Translations under genes and position numbers: made by a program
The notes under the pieces: model-generated
What the model saw: the letters and a program-made list of their open reading frames with translations, nothing else
Told to the model about the DNA's origin: nothing
Databases searched by the model: none
Part shown: positions 52,554 through 61,658 of the stretch, one piece after another
How the letters are laid out: the number at the start of each line of letters is the position of its first letter
How positions within the stretch are numbered: the first letter of the stretch is position 1
Origin: GCA-003244245 sp052390495
GTDB taxonomy: Bacteria; Actinomycetota; Actinomycetes; Mycobacteriales; Pseudonocardiaceae
Length of the DNA: 64,000 nt
Direction: 5' to 3'
NCBI GenBank assembly: GCA_052390495.1
Contig: JBQTGW010000350.1
Span: forward strand, 10,007-74,006

Positions 52554-52723
52554 CGCGCTACCCCGCGGACCGGCTGCACGAGGAGGTAGCGTACATGGCA
52601 TATCACTTTCACTGGCCGTATCACGAGATTATGCAGCTGGACCACCGGGAACGGCAACGGTGGGTAGCCGAGATAGCCCGCATCAACCAGCGGCTCAATG
52701 AGCAAGGAGGCGCCCGGCGATGA
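52550..52723 (+). CDS. DUF6760-like small eCIS protein
   Basis: A 57-residue protein starting MTRYPADRLHEEVAYMAYHF and continuing HWPYHEIMQLDHRERQRWVA with a helical, charged C-terminus. Small proteins of this pattern occur in eCIS and related tail loci between tube genes. ATG overlaps the preceding stop and its TGA overlaps the next ATG, so it is translated in a chain. Too short for most ORF callers. Function is unknown; partner of the tail-assembly protein by analogy with phage chaperone pairs. Confidence 0.8.
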   Translation: MTRYPADRLHEEVAYMAYHFHWPYHEIMQLDHRERQRWVAEIARINQRLNEQGGARR

Positions 52724-53268
52724 TATCCACCGGTGTTCCCCTCGGGTTGAGCTGGGCACCCGCCGCGGTAGGTAACTGGGTGCCTGGAGCCCGGCCGCTG
52801 GAACCATTCATGACCTTCAATTTCGCAGTTGAGATCGAGGGTCTGCTGGTCGGCGGATTCACCGAGGTGAACGGTCTGGAAAGCCAACTCGAGATGGAAC
52901 CCTACCGGGAAGGCGGAGTCAACAACTTCGTGCACCAACTACCCGGATCGGTCAACCATTCCAATCTGGTGCTGCGGCACGGGCTGACCGCGATCAGTAC
53001 CCTGTGGAACTGGTATGACAATACGGTTCGTGGCATCATCCAGCGTAAGAACGGCACCATCATGCTGCTCGATCGGCAGCAGATTCCGGTGATGTGGTGG
53101 AATTTCCACAATGCGTTGCCTGCCCGCTGGACCGGCCCGGTATTCAACGCGAGCAGCGACGAGGTGGGTTTCGAGTCATTGGAGCTGGCTCATCAGGGCC
53201 TGACCAAACCGCTGCTCGGCCAGGTCGCCGCGCTGGCGCACGGCGCCGCGCAGACGGCCTCAGGGTAG
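52720..53268 (+). CDS. Inner tube protein 2 (Afp5-like)
   Basis: A 182-residue second tail-tube family protein with MTFNFAVEIEGLLVGGFTEV, NGLESQLEMEPYREGGVNNF and WWNFHNALPARWTGPVFNAS. A short N-terminal arm (SWAPAAVGNWVPG) precedes the fold. It is longer than tube 1; in Afp-type systems the second tube protein (Afp5) caps the tube at the baseplate. ATGA overlap with the DUF6760 gene. Confidence 0.92.
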   Translation: MISTGVPLGLSWAPAAVGNWVPGARPLEPFMTFNFAVEIEGLLVGGFTEVNGLESQLEMEPYREGGVNNFVHQLPGSVNHSNLVLRHGLTAISTLWNWYDNTVRGIIQRKNGTIMLLDRQQIPVMWWNFHNALPARWTGPVFNASSDEVGFESLELAHQGLTKPLLGQVAALAHGAAQTASG

Positions 53269-53277
53269 GAGCCGAGG

Positions 53278-54714
53278 ATGCAGGGTAAGGAGCTGACGAC
53301 GCCTGAGGAGCCGACGATGCTCGCCGAGGCGGCGCAGGCAGTGGATCCGGTGCTGGTCCGCAGGCTGTGGCGGCCCGTCGAGCGCCCAGGCGTCATCGAC
53401 CCCGGTCCGGCTCGGGCTATGCTCACCCGCCACCAGCGGATGGTCGCCGGATTGCCACTGGCTGAGCTGGTGTCGCGACACACCGGTGCGATATCGGATC
53501 TCGACGGGGCGGCCGTGCCGATCGTGTACGCCTTACCCAGCCAGCCACCACCCTTCCCGGCCTCCCGCCTCAGCGACGCCCACCTCAACGCGGCAGTGTC
53601 CAGCCCCATCGTGTCGGCCCGCCCAGCGCCTGTGGCCGGTCCGGTGCAGCCGGTGCAGCCGGTGCAGCCGTCGCCGGTGCAGTCGTCGCCCGTGCAGGCT
53701 GCGCCGGGTTCGTTACTTCCGCCGTCTGCTTTGCCCGTTGTTTCGGTGACGTATGACGCTGCGACGTCGCTGGTTGTGCAGCCCCCATCGGTTTCTGATC
53801 CCCGCTCGGTGGATCAGTTACCGTTCGAGCTGCACACACCCGATCCCAGGTCATCCGATCCCCGCTCGCCCGACACCAGAATCGCGCCAACTGGCCGAGT
53901 GCAACCCGCCCTGCGGGATGAAATGAGGCCGACCGCCGCGCATGACCGCTCTGCTGTCGCCGAGTTCGACACCAGTGTTGTCCGGGTGGCGTCGAGCAGC
54001 TCTGGTGTCGAACTCGGCGACAGCAGAGCGAGTCGTGGCCAAGCGACCGGCCCCGTGCAGGCTGTGTCGGGTTCGTCTCATCTGCCGTCCGTGTCTCCCA
54101 CTGTTGTGGCCACAGACAAGGCTGCCGTGTCGCTGGTCGTTCAGCCCAAGGTCGCGGCGCCACTGAGGCTCGGATCACCATCTCCGGGGTCACCGCGCAA
54201 CGGCCCTGGGCCCGTTGCGCGGCGTCCATTGTTTTCTGATTCTCGTTCTGTGGACCGGCTACCGCTGGACCTGCGCATATTCGGGCACAGACCGCCCGAC
54301 GCCAGAGTGACCGCTCCGGGGCCAGCTGATCCTGAGCCAGTCGATCACGGGCTACAGCGCCCTGGGACACCGGCGCGTCCTGCGGTGGGTGCCGCTGTCC
54401 ACCCGCACGTCCGAGCTGAGCAACCGTTACTCCTGGTCGACTTGGAGGCGGTGACCGCACGGCCTGCCCGCAACCGCGCTGTCACGGCCGAGCATCGGGA
54501 AGCACCAACGGGCCGCACTTCGGGACCGGGTCACGTTCAGGGTGCAGGCCAAGCCGTGGGTGCACTACCCCACGCCGACCACGCTGCGCAGACGCAAGCG
54601 CAAGCGCGTCGGCAGGCGACGGCGCCGGTGGACGTCGAGCGCATTGTGGATGCCGTGCACCGCCGGTTCGTCCGGCGGCTGGCGATCGAGGCTGAACGCC
54701 GGGCGGTGCGGTGA
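53278..54714 (+). CDS. Low-complexity Pro/Ser-rich eCIS protein (Afp6-position)
   Basis: A 478-residue, mostly disordered protein between tube 2 and the LysM gene. Residues 1-85 form a short conserved head (RRLWRPVERPGVIDPGPARA). The middle has VQPVQPVQPSPVQSSPVQ and two diverged repeats sharing SLVVQP and DPRSVDQLP/DSRSVDRLP. The C-terminal VDVERIVDAVHRRFVRRLAI helix is the recognisable eCIS feature. Two ATG starts (53278 and 53314) each follow a near-identical AGGAGCCG leader. A 29-base inverted repeat sits inside it. The function is unknown, likely a baseplate/tube adaptor. Confidence 0.7.
   Translation: MQGKELTTPEEPTMLAEAAQAVDPVLVRRLWRPVERPGVIDPGPARAMLTRHQRMVAGLPLAELVSRHTGAISDLDGAAVPIVYALPSQPPPFPASRLSDAHLNAAVSSPIVSARPAPVAGPVQPVQPVQPSPVQSSPVQAAPGSLLPPSALPVVSVTYDAATSLVVQPPSVSDPRSVDQLPFELHTPDPRSSDPRSPDTRIAPTGRVQPALRDEMRPTAAHDRSAVAEFDTSVVRVASSSSGVELGDSRASRGQATGPVQAVSGSSHLPSVSPTVVATDKAAVSLVVQPKVAAPLRLGSPSPGSPRNGPGPVARRPLFSDSRSVDRLPLDLRIFGHRPPDARVTAPGPADPEPVDHGLQRPGTPARPAVGAAVHPHVRAEQPLLLVDLEAVTARPARNRAVTAEHREAPTGRTSGPGHVQGAGQAVGALPHADHAAQTQAQARRQATAPVDVERIVDAVHRRFVRRLAIEAERRAVR
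53947..54030. repeat. Perfect 29-base inverted repeat inside a coding region
   Basis: The arm at 53947-53975 is exactly reverse-complementary to 54002-54030 with a 26-base loop. The arms encode RSAVAEFDTS and SGVELGDSRA. The mRNA would form a very strong hairpin. Confidence 0.9.
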
Positions 54715-55499
54715 TGGCGCGCAACAAGGCGAGTATGGCCGCCGAGCTGCTCGGTCTCGGGCCGGGTGGCGGGGGGTTGCAGAAGTTGCGCATCACCCAT
54801 GACGGGCAGGATTACAAGAAGAACGGTCCGATCGAGGCGCTGTTCAATCCGCACGAAATCAGCACATCGAGATCGGTAAGCTGGCAGCAGAAGAAGGCCG
54901 CGAGCCAAGGCGGCGGGTGGACCTGGTCCGATATGGAGCAGGAGTTTCTGGCGGTGGCGCCGGAGACGCTCTCCCTCGAGCTGTTCTTCGACACCTACGA
55001 GTCGAGATCGCAGGCGTCGGATTCGAAGCGGGCCGCCTCCTTCGTGCAGGCATTCGGCGTGTTCCAGACCGGCGAAGCGACCGATGTCACCAAGCTCACC
55101 AGGCGGGTAGCCAAGCTCGCCGAGGTGGACAAGGAATTGCATCACCCGCCGATCTGCCGCCTTTCCTGGGGCGCTTTCACGAATATTTTCACCGGCGTGC
55201 TGACCCAGCTGGACCAACGGTTCACCCTGTTCCTCGCCGATGGGACGCCGGTGCGAGCCACCCTGTCGTGCAGCTTCGTCGAGTCCCCGACTCCAGCGGA
55301 TGTGCGGGCGCGCGAGATGAACTCGGCCGATGTGGTGAAGACCCGGGTGGTCCGGCGCCATGACACGTTGCACAGCCTGGCCGCCGAGGAGTACCGCGAT
55401 CCGAGCCTGTGGCGGCACATCGCCAGCGCCAACGGCATCGTCAACCCGCGCGAGCTGAAGCCGGGCACGGTGCTGACCATTCCCAAGCTGAGCCGGTAG
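54711..55499 (+). CDS. LysM-containing tube-baseplate connector (Afp7/Cis7-like)
   Basis: A 262-residue protein. The first ~200 residues are the CIS tube/connector domain (ALFNPHEISTSRSVSWQQKK, LSLELFFDTYESR, LTQLDQRFTLFLADGTPVRA); a LysM domain (about 209-260, VVRRHDTLHSLAAEEYRDPS) ends it. In phage and eCIS this protein joins tube to the hub. GTGATG start overlaps the previous stop as GTGA. Confidence 0.9.
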   Translation: MMARNKASMAAELLGLGPGGGGLQKLRITHDGQDYKKNGPIEALFNPHEISTSRSVSWQQKKAASQGGGWTWSDMEQEFLAVAPETLSLELFFDTYESRSQASDSKRAASFVQAFGVFQTGEATDVTKLTRRVAKLAEVDKELHHPPICRLSWGAFTNIFTGVLTQLDQRFTLFLADGTPVRATLSCSFVESPTPADVRAREMNSADVVKTRVVRRHDTLHSLAAEEYRDPSLWRHIASANGIVNPRELKPGTVLTIPKLSR

Positions 55500-55511
55500 G
55501 GGGACGAGCGT

Positions 55512-56570
55512 ATGACAGCCGCCATCATGGTGCCGGATGTGGATATCCGGCTCAACGGTGCGCGTTTGCCGCTGGCCGCGCAGACCGACATCAAGTCGGT
55601 GACCGTCCTGGAGGATCTGAGCGCGCTGAGCATGTTCACCCTGGTGCTCTACAACTGGGATCCGGAAAAGCTGCAAGTCACCTGGTCGGACTCTTCGCTC
55701 TTCGCGATCGGTACCGAGGTCCAGATTTCACTCGGCTTCGTCGGGGACCTGTACAAGGTCATGACGGGGGAGATCACGAGTTTGGAACCCACATTCATTG
55801 CGGATGAGCCGCCGATGCTGACGGTCCGCGGTTACGACTACCGGCACCGCTTGGCCCGCGACCGCAAGACCAGGACCTTCGCCCGTATGAAGGACAGTGC
55901 GATCGTGAGCCAGGTGGCGCGGGGTGCCGGATTGCGCGCTCAGGTGAAGGACACTGTAACCAGCCTGGAGTATGTGGTCCAGCACAACCAGACCGATCTC
56001 GAATTTGTGCAGAAACGTGCCCAGCTGATCGGGTACGAGACCTACGTCAGGGAGAAGGTGCTCTATTTCCAGCCACCGCAGCACGGTGGCCGGCCCACGG
56101 TCACCCTCCAGATCGGTCAGGACATCACAGAGTTCACGCCTCGGCTGCGCTCGCTGGCCCAGGTGGGTGAGATGACCGTGCGGGGCTGGGATGCGATGCA
56201 GAAAAAAGTGATCATCGGCGCGGCGAAAACCGGCCAGGAGTCCACCACGATGGGTGGCAAGTCCTCAGGCCCACGGCAGACCAGCCGAGCATTCGGCAAA
56301 GCGGGCGCCACCAGCGTGGACGTCCCGGTGACGAGCAAGGCGCGCGCCGACCAGATGGCCCGTGGCCGCTTCGACGATATGGCGCTGACCTACATTCAGG
56401 GTGAGGTGGAGTGCGTCGGGCACCCCCAGTTGCACGCAGGCACCGTGGTCGATATTCAGGGCGTGGGCAAGACCTTCAGCGGTGCCTACTACCTGACGTC
56501 CGTCACTCACACACTGAGTGCGGACGACGGTTACCGGACTCATCTCAATGTGCGGAGGAATGCGGCGTGA
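55512..56570 (+). CDS. Baseplate hub protein, phage late control D family (Afp8 hub half)
   Basis: A 352-residue hub, the gp27-like half of a VgrG. VRGYDYRHRLARDRKTRTFA, IVSQVARGAGLRAQ, EYVVQHNQTDLEFVQKRAQL and GEMTVRGWDAMQKKVI are characteristic. It overlaps the spike gene by GTGA, so hub and spike are separate proteins here, whereas they are fused in Afp8 and VgrG. Start ATG 55512. Confidence 0.9.
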   Translation: MTAAIMVPDVDIRLNGARLPLAAQTDIKSVTVLEDLSALSMFTLVLYNWDPEKLQVTWSDSSLFAIGTEVQISLGFVGDLYKVMTGEITSLEPTFIADEPPMLTVRGYDYRHRLARDRKTRTFARMKDSAIVSQVARGAGLRAQVKDTVTSLEYVVQHNQTDLEFVQKRAQLIGYETYVREKVLYFQPPQHGGRPTVTLQIGQDITEFTPRLRSLAQVGEMTVRGWDAMQKKVIIGAAKTGQESTTMGGKSSGPRQTSRAFGKAGATSVDVPVTSKARADQMARGRFDDMALTYIQGEVECVGHPQLHAGTVVDIQGVGKTFSGAYYLTSVTHTLSADDGYRTHLNVRRNAA

Positions 56571-57208
56571 CCAGCGTCTTCAATGAGCTCATGGTGCCCG
56601 CTGAGGTGGACGGCCGCTTCTACGGGGTGGCGATCGGCATCGTCACGAACAACAAGGATCCCGATGGGCTGGGCCGGGTGAAGCTCAAGCTGCCCTGGAT
56701 GTCCGATGACGTCGAGAGTAACTGGGCGCGGATCGCGACGCTGATGGCCGGTGCCGGGCGGGGAACCTATTTCCTACCGGAGGTCGACGACGAGGTGCTG
56801 GTGGCTTTCGAGCACGGCAGCCCGGAGTTCCCTTACGTCCTGGGTGGGCTGTGGAACGGTAAGGACAAGCCCCCGGAGTCCAACGCAGACGGCAAGAACG
56901 ACGTGCGCATGATCAAGTCTCGCAGTGGGCACGTGATCCGGCTGACCGACACCGACGGCTCCGAGCAGATCGAGATCGTCGACAAGAGCGCCAAGAACAG
57001 CATCGTGATCAGCACGAAAGACAAAAAGATCACGATCACCGCCGAGGCGGACATCGTCATTCAATCCACGAACGGCAAGCTCCAGTTGAGTGGTAAAGGT
57101 GTCGAGATCACCTCGAAAGCGGATGTGAAGATCGAGGCCAGCAGTAATCTCGCGATGAAATCAAATGCTCAGCTGAACATCAAGGGTCAGCTCGTCAACA
57201 TCAATTAA
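56567..57208 (+). CDS. Baseplate spike, gpV/VgrG-type protein
   Basis: A 213-residue spike. FYGVAIGIVTNNKDPDGLGR and VKLKLPWMSDDVESNWARIA form the OB fold, GGLWNGKDKPPESNADGKND the linker, and the C-terminus is a regular beta-helix with repeated KITITAEADIVIQSTNGKLQ-like strands. GTG overlaps the hub stop. It is the needle that carries the PAAR tip. Confidence 0.92.
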   Translation: MTSVFNELMVPAEVDGRFYGVAIGIVTNNKDPDGLGRVKLKLPWMSDDVESNWARIATLMAGAGRGTYFLPEVDDEVLVAFEHGSPEFPYVLGGLWNGKDKPPESNADGKNDVRMIKSRSGHVIRLTDTDGSEQIEIVDKSAKNSIVISTKDKKITITAEADIVIQSTNGKLQLSGKGVEITSKADVKIEASSNLAMKSNAQLNIKGQLVNIN

Positions 57209-57222
57209 GGAGGTGGTGGGAA

Positions 57223-57624
57223 ATGGGACAACCCGCAGCGAAACAAGGGGACCAGATCGTTGGTACCGACATCCATATCGTCATGGTTCCGGCCCCACCG
57301 GCCCCGCCCGTGCCGACGCCGCTACCACACCCGTACGTCGGAATGATCAATGGTGGACTGAGCTCCAACGTCAAGATCATGGGCAGGCCGGCCGCAGTGG
57401 TGGGCAGTACCGCGAACAACACCCCGGCACACGTGCCGACGGCGCCGGGTACCGCCTTCCAGAAACCGCCGACCAACAAGGCCACCATTCAGCGCGGCAG
57501 CGCGACCGTCAAAATCAACGGAAAGCCGGCGGCCAGGACCGGTGACACCGCGTTGACCTGCAACGACCCATCCGACCTGCCGTCGGGCACAGTGGTTGCC
57601 GTCGGCACCGTGATGATCGGGTGA
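57223..57624 (+). CDS. PAAR-domain spike tip protein
   Basis: A 133-residue PAAR protein that sharpens the spike. KQGDQIVGTDIHIVMVP, a Pro-rich loop, IMGRPAAVVGSTANNTP and KINGKPAARTGDTALTC carry the usual zinc ligands (His, Cys). AGGAGG is upstream. No effector extension is attached. It overlaps the gp25 gene by GTGA. Confidence 0.92.
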   Translation: MGQPAAKQGDQIVGTDIHIVMVPAPPAPPVPTPLPHPYVGMINGGLSSNVKIMGRPAAVVGSTANNTPAHVPTAPGTAFQKPPTNKATIQRGSATVKINGKPAARTGDTALTCNDPSDLPSGTVVAVGTVMIG

Positions 57625-58067
57625 CGACCGCGATGGACCAGGGATTCCTCGGCAGTGGCTGGGCCTTTCCGGTGCGCTTGGACAAGGACCACCACGTGCT
57701 GATGACGGCCAGCGGCGGCGACGCCATCCGCCAGTCGATCTGGATGATCCTCGGCACCGCCCGCGGTGAACGGGTGATGCGTCCCGACTTCGGCTGCGGC
57801 ATTCACGACTTCGTGTTCGACGTGCACGACGCGGGCACCACCCACACGATCTGCGAGGCAGTGCGCGAGGCGCTGACCCACTGGGAGCCGCGGATCGACG
57901 TGCTGGACGTCGCCACGGTTCCCGATACTACGGCTCCCGACGCCGTGGCTAATGGCACCACGGCTCCCGGCGGCCCAGCGTCGAATCGGTTGCTCATCGA
58001 GATCAACTACCAGGTGCGGTCGACCAACAGCCGCTTCAACCTGGTCTACCCCTTCTATCTCACATGA
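57621..58067 (+). CDS. GPW/gp25 family baseplate wedge protein (Afp9-like)
   Basis: A 148-residue wedge protein. IRQSIWMILGTARGERVMRP and DFGCGIHDFVFD are the gp25 family signature, with the conserved RP-D-x-G. A TTAPDAVANGTTAPG insertion breaks the usual C-terminus. GTGA start overlap; next gene overlaps by ATGA. Confidence 0.92.
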   Translation: MTTAMDQGFLGSGWAFPVRLDKDHHVLMTASGGDAIRQSIWMILGTARGERVMRPDFGCGIHDFVFDVHDAGTTHTICEAVREALTHWEPRIDVLDVATVPDTTAPDAVANGTTAPGGPASNRLLIEINYQVRSTNSRFNLVYPFYLT

Positions 58068-61000
58068 CCGCCCAACCACCGCCGATCGATCCGCGTGACC
58101 GGTACGAGCTCATCAAGCAGACCACCGAGCTCGCGCAGCGCTACAGCGATTGGCGACCAGACCCTGAACGGCCCGACCCCGGACAGGCGCTGATCGGCAT
58201 CTTCGCCCGCTTCGCCGAGCTGGTGGTGCAGCGCATCAACCGCGCACCGGAGCGCAACTACCTCGCCTTCCTGAGCCTGATCGGGACGCAGCCGCTGCCG
58301 CCGCTGCCCGCTCGGGTGCCGCTGACCTTCAGCCTCGCCGAGCGCAGCCAGGCCGACGCCGTGGTCCCAGCCGGTACCCAGGTCGCCGCCGCACCGTTGG
58401 CGGGGGAGCAGGACGAGGTCGTCTTCGAGACCGATACCGCGCTGGTGGTCACCCCCGCCCAGCTGCGGGCCGTCGTCGTCGGGGATACCGAGAACGACAG
58501 TTACCGCGACCGCACCACGCAGGCCAGCGGCGAGGACCCGAATCCGTTCCCGCCTTTCGTGGGTGATCACCCGGTGCCGCACCAGCTGTTCGTGGCCTGT
58601 GATCCGGCGCTGACCGGCCCGGGGGAGAAGACCGTCACGATCGTGGTCACCACCCCGCACGGCACCCAACTGCACAGCTGGCGGATCTCCTGGGCGTACT
58701 GGGACGGCACCGCCTGGCAGTCCGCGAGCCCCACCCCGACGTTGCCCGACGGGGCCTGGCGGGTGCGGTTCACCGGGCTGCCGCAACTACCCGTGCGCGA
58801 CGTGAACGGTATCTCCGCCGGCTGGCTGCGGGCGCAGCTGGACATGCCGCTGCCGCCCGGGGAGTCCGGGCTGGCCCCCGAATCGGTCGCGGTCGGTAGC
58901 CGGGCGCCGCAGGATGAGGTGGCCGGGCTGTTCCCGTTCGGTGCGACCAGCCAGGTCAAATTCTTCTACCTCAGCGCAGACGAGACGATCGCCACGGGCA
59001 GCGCGACCGTGAACTTCACTGTCGCGTTGGCCCGTCCCGGGGTGGTGCGTAACGCCGCCATCCCGGTTCAGCTGGTGTGGTCCTACAAGGTGGGCAGTGA
59101 GTGGAAGGAACTGGGGCGGTCGAGCTCGCAGGCCGAGCGGCTCAGCGAAATCGAAGCCGGCTTGCGGGACGGCTCACTGGCACTGACCCGCAACGGTGAC
59201 ATCAGCTTCCGTGCCCCCCAGCAGTGGCCCCGCGAGCTTTACTACGGCCGCTACGGCCGCTGGCTGCGGGTGGAGATCGCCGCCGCAGGCGGGGCATACG
59301 CGACGCTGCCGCAGCTCGCATCGCTGACCGCGGGCTACGCCTGGGACCTGCCCACCATCACCGGGATCGCGGTCCAGCTGGACACGCCGCCGCAGCCGCT
59401 GGCGCCCCCCGCCGCTTTCGCCGACAACAGCCCGCTGGACGTGACCAAGGACTTCTACCCCTTCGGCGAGGAACCGCGCTTCAACGACACCTTCTTCCTC
59501 GCCTGCCCCGAAACCCTGGCTCGTCCCGGCACGACCCTCGAACTCAGTGTGCGCCTGACCAACGCAACCGCGGGCGGCCCGGTCAAGGTGGTACGCACAG
59601 ACGGCAACCCGAAGATCGCCTGGGAAGTCTGGGACGGCGCCGGATGGCGTGCGGTTGCCGTCAACGACAAGGACTACGCCTTCACCAACGACGGCGTGCT
59701 GCGCATCACCTTGCCCACCGGATTGGCGCCGACCTCGGTCAATGGCGCGGAGCACTACTGGCTGCGGGCTCGGCTCGCCAGCGGTCATTACGGCGTAGCC
59801 GCGACCTATCGGGAGAAGCCCGACGGCTATTACACGCTGGGTTCAGACGGCAAATACACGAAGAATCCCGGAGGTGCCTACGAGCCGGTCGCCGCCACAT
59901 TCGCGCCGCCGGTGATTGCGGCGCTGTCGTGGCTGCCGACCCGGGAACAGGCGGTGCTGGTCCCCGCGTCGGCCTGCGTGAGCTTCAACGACTTCAGCTA
60001 CACGACTCACCGAAAAGCCAGCGGTGACGTGCTGGAACCGTTCACGCCCTTCACCCCGGGCACGGACCATGATTCCGCCCTGTATCTCGGATTCGATCAG
60101 CCGTTCGACCCCCGACCGGTGACGCTCTACCTCCAGGTCGAGCCACCCGACCCGGAGGACGTCGCCGCCGACCAGCTCGCCGAGATCGACCCTGCCACCC
60201 GGCCCCAGCTGGTTTGGGAGTACAGCGGCCCAGCCGGTTGGCAGCCGCTCGCGGCGCTCGACGAGACCGAGGCGTTGGCCGGTCGCGGCCTGGTCCAGTT
60301 CGTCGGACCGGGGGATCTGCTCGCCCGCGAGTGTTTCGGGCAGCGCTGGTGGTGGCTGCGGCTGCGCTGGCAGCGAGGGATGTTTGCCGTCCCGCCTCGG
60401 CTGCGCCGGGTGCTGCCCAACACGACCTGGGCGACGCAGGCCAGCACGGTCTCCGACGAGATCCTCGGGTCCGGCACCGGCGACGCCGACCAGGTGTTCA
60501 CGGCCGCGCAGATCCCGGTGCTGGCGGGCCAGCAGTTGGTGGTCCGGGAAGCCGAACTCCCAGAAGAGGCGGCCGCGTTGGAGACCGACGCGGTGACCGT
60601 CACGTTGGACGATCGCGGGCAGCCCGACGAGATCTGGGTGCGCTGGCACCCCGTCGCGGACTTCTACCGCTCCGGGCCGCTGGACCGGCACTACACCGTC
60701 GACCCGATCAACGGCGAGATCCGGTTCGGTGACGGCCAGGCCGGGCGCCCGGCACCGCGCGGGCAGAACAACATCCGCATCACCTACCGCACCGACGGCG
60801 GTGCGGCGGGCAACCGGGCCGCGGAGACGATCACGACTCTGAAGTCCGCCGTCCCCTACGTCGATGCGGTCACCAACCACGAACCGGCTCAGGGGGGTGC
60901 CCCGCAGGAGTCGATCGAGCGGCTTTACCAGCGCGGCCCCCGGGTGCTGCGTCACCGTGACCGGGCGGTCACCGCCCAGGATCTGGAGGACATCGCCTTC

Positions 61001-61648
61001 GAGGCATCGGCTGAGGTGGTCCGGGTACGGGCAGTGCTGCCCAGCCCGTTCGATCCGTTCGATCTGTGGCTCGACCCGGAGGCGCCCAAGCTCGGGGTCG
61101 CGCACCGGGACGTGCCAGCCGGGCGGGTCGGGATGATCGTGGTCCCGGACTCCGCGGAGCCCCGCCCGGCCCCGAGTCTGGGCCTGCTGCGCCAGGTGCA
61201 CGCACATTTGCGGGCCCGCATGTCCACGACCGCCGAGCTGTGGGTGGCAGGCCCCGAATGGATCCGGGTGACGGTCACCGCCACGGTGGTACCACGCTCA
61301 CCCGAGGTGGCCGATCCGGTCCGCGGCCGAGTCCGGGCGGCCCTGGAGCACTACCTGCACCCGCTGACCGGCGGACCGGACGGCACCGGATGGGCTTTCG
61401 GTCGCAAGCCGCACCGCTCGGACCTGTTCGCGGTGGCCGAGGCGGTCGAGGGAGTGGACCACGTCCGCTCGCTCGACGTGGCGCAGGTGCCGGAGTCCGA
61501 GGAACTCGGCCCTCGGCTGGAACCCGTGCTCAGCCGCTCGCTGGCCGCCGCGGCCGCCCAGCCACCCGCGTCGGACCTGCTGCGCTGGCTGGGCCGGGCG
61601 CTGGTCTACTCCGGCCCGCACGCGATCACCGTGACCTTGCGAGGATGA
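58064..61648 (+). CDS. Large baseplate protein (Afp11-like, baseplate J-type)
   Basis: A 1194-residue wedge protein. The N-terminus (RYELIKQTTELAQRYSDWRP, FAELVVQRINRAPERNYLAF) and the C-terminal region (EIRFGDGQAGRPAPRG, VPYVDAVTNHEPAQGGAPQE, RDRAVTAQDLEDIAFEA) are baseplate J-like; the 600-residue middle is beta-rich and repeats SWLxA-type strands. Overlaps gp25 by ATGA. It is the largest protein of the window. Confidence 0.9.
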   Translation: MTAQPPPIDPRDRYELIKQTTELAQRYSDWRPDPERPDPGQALIGIFARFAELVVQRINRAPERNYLAFLSLIGTQPLPPLPARVPLTFSLAERSQADAVVPAGTQVAAAPLAGEQDEVVFETDTALVVTPAQLRAVVVGDTENDSYRDRTTQASGEDPNPFPPFVGDHPVPHQLFVACDPALTGPGEKTVTIVVTTPHGTQLHSWRISWAYWDGTAWQSASPTPTLPDGAWRVRFTGLPQLPVRDVNGISAGWLRAQLDMPLPPGESGLAPESVAVGSRAPQDEVAGLFPFGATSQVKFFYLSADETIATGSATVNFTVALARPGVVRNAAIPVQLVWSYKVGSEWKELGRSSSQAERLSEIEAGLRDGSLALTRNGDISFRAPQQWPRELYYGRYGRWLRVEIAAAGGAYATLPQLASLTAGYAWDLPTITGIAVQLDTPPQPLAPPAAFADNSPLDVTKDFYPFGEEPRFNDTFFLACPETLARPGTTLELSVRLTNATAGGPVKVVRTDGNPKIAWEVWDGAGWRAVAVNDKDYAFTNDGVLRITLPTGLAPTSVNGAEHYWLRARLASGHYGVAATYREKPDGYYTLGSDGKYTKNPGGAYEPVAATFAPPVIAALSWLPTREQAVLVPASACVSFNDFSYTTHRKASGDVLEPFTPFTPGTDHDSALYLGFDQPFDPRPVTLYLQVEPPDPEDVAADQLAEIDPATRPQLVWEYSGPAGWQPLAALDETEALAGRGLVQFVGPGDLLARECFGQRWWWLRLRWQRGMFAVPPRLRRVLPNTTWATQASTVSDEILGSGTGDADQVFTAAQIPVLAGQQLVVREAELPEEAAALETDAVTVTLDDRGQPDEIWVRWHPVADFYRSGPLDRHYTVDPINGEIRFGDGQAGRPAPRGQNNIRITYRTDGGAAGNRAAETITTLKSAVPYVDAVTNHEPAQGGAPQESIERLYQRGPRVLRHRDRAVTAQDLEDIAFEASAEVVRVRAVLPSPFDPFDLWLDPEAPKLGVAHRDVPAGRVGMIVVPDSAEPRPAPSLGLLRQVHAHLRARMSTTAELWVAGPEWIRVTVTATVVPRSPEVADPVRGRVRAALEHYLHPLTGGPDGTGWAFGRKPHRSDLFAVAEAVEGVDHVRSLDVAQVPESEELGPRLEPVLSRSLAAAAAQPPASDLLRWLGRALVYSGPHAITVTLRG

Positions 61649-61658
61649 GGACCAGCCC

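Noticed and set aside
59843..61207. A 454-codon minus-strand frame opposite the large baseplate gene
   Set aside because: Shadow frame. The plus-strand protein carries baseplate J motifs and overlaps its neighbours by ATGA, leaving no room for an antisense gene.
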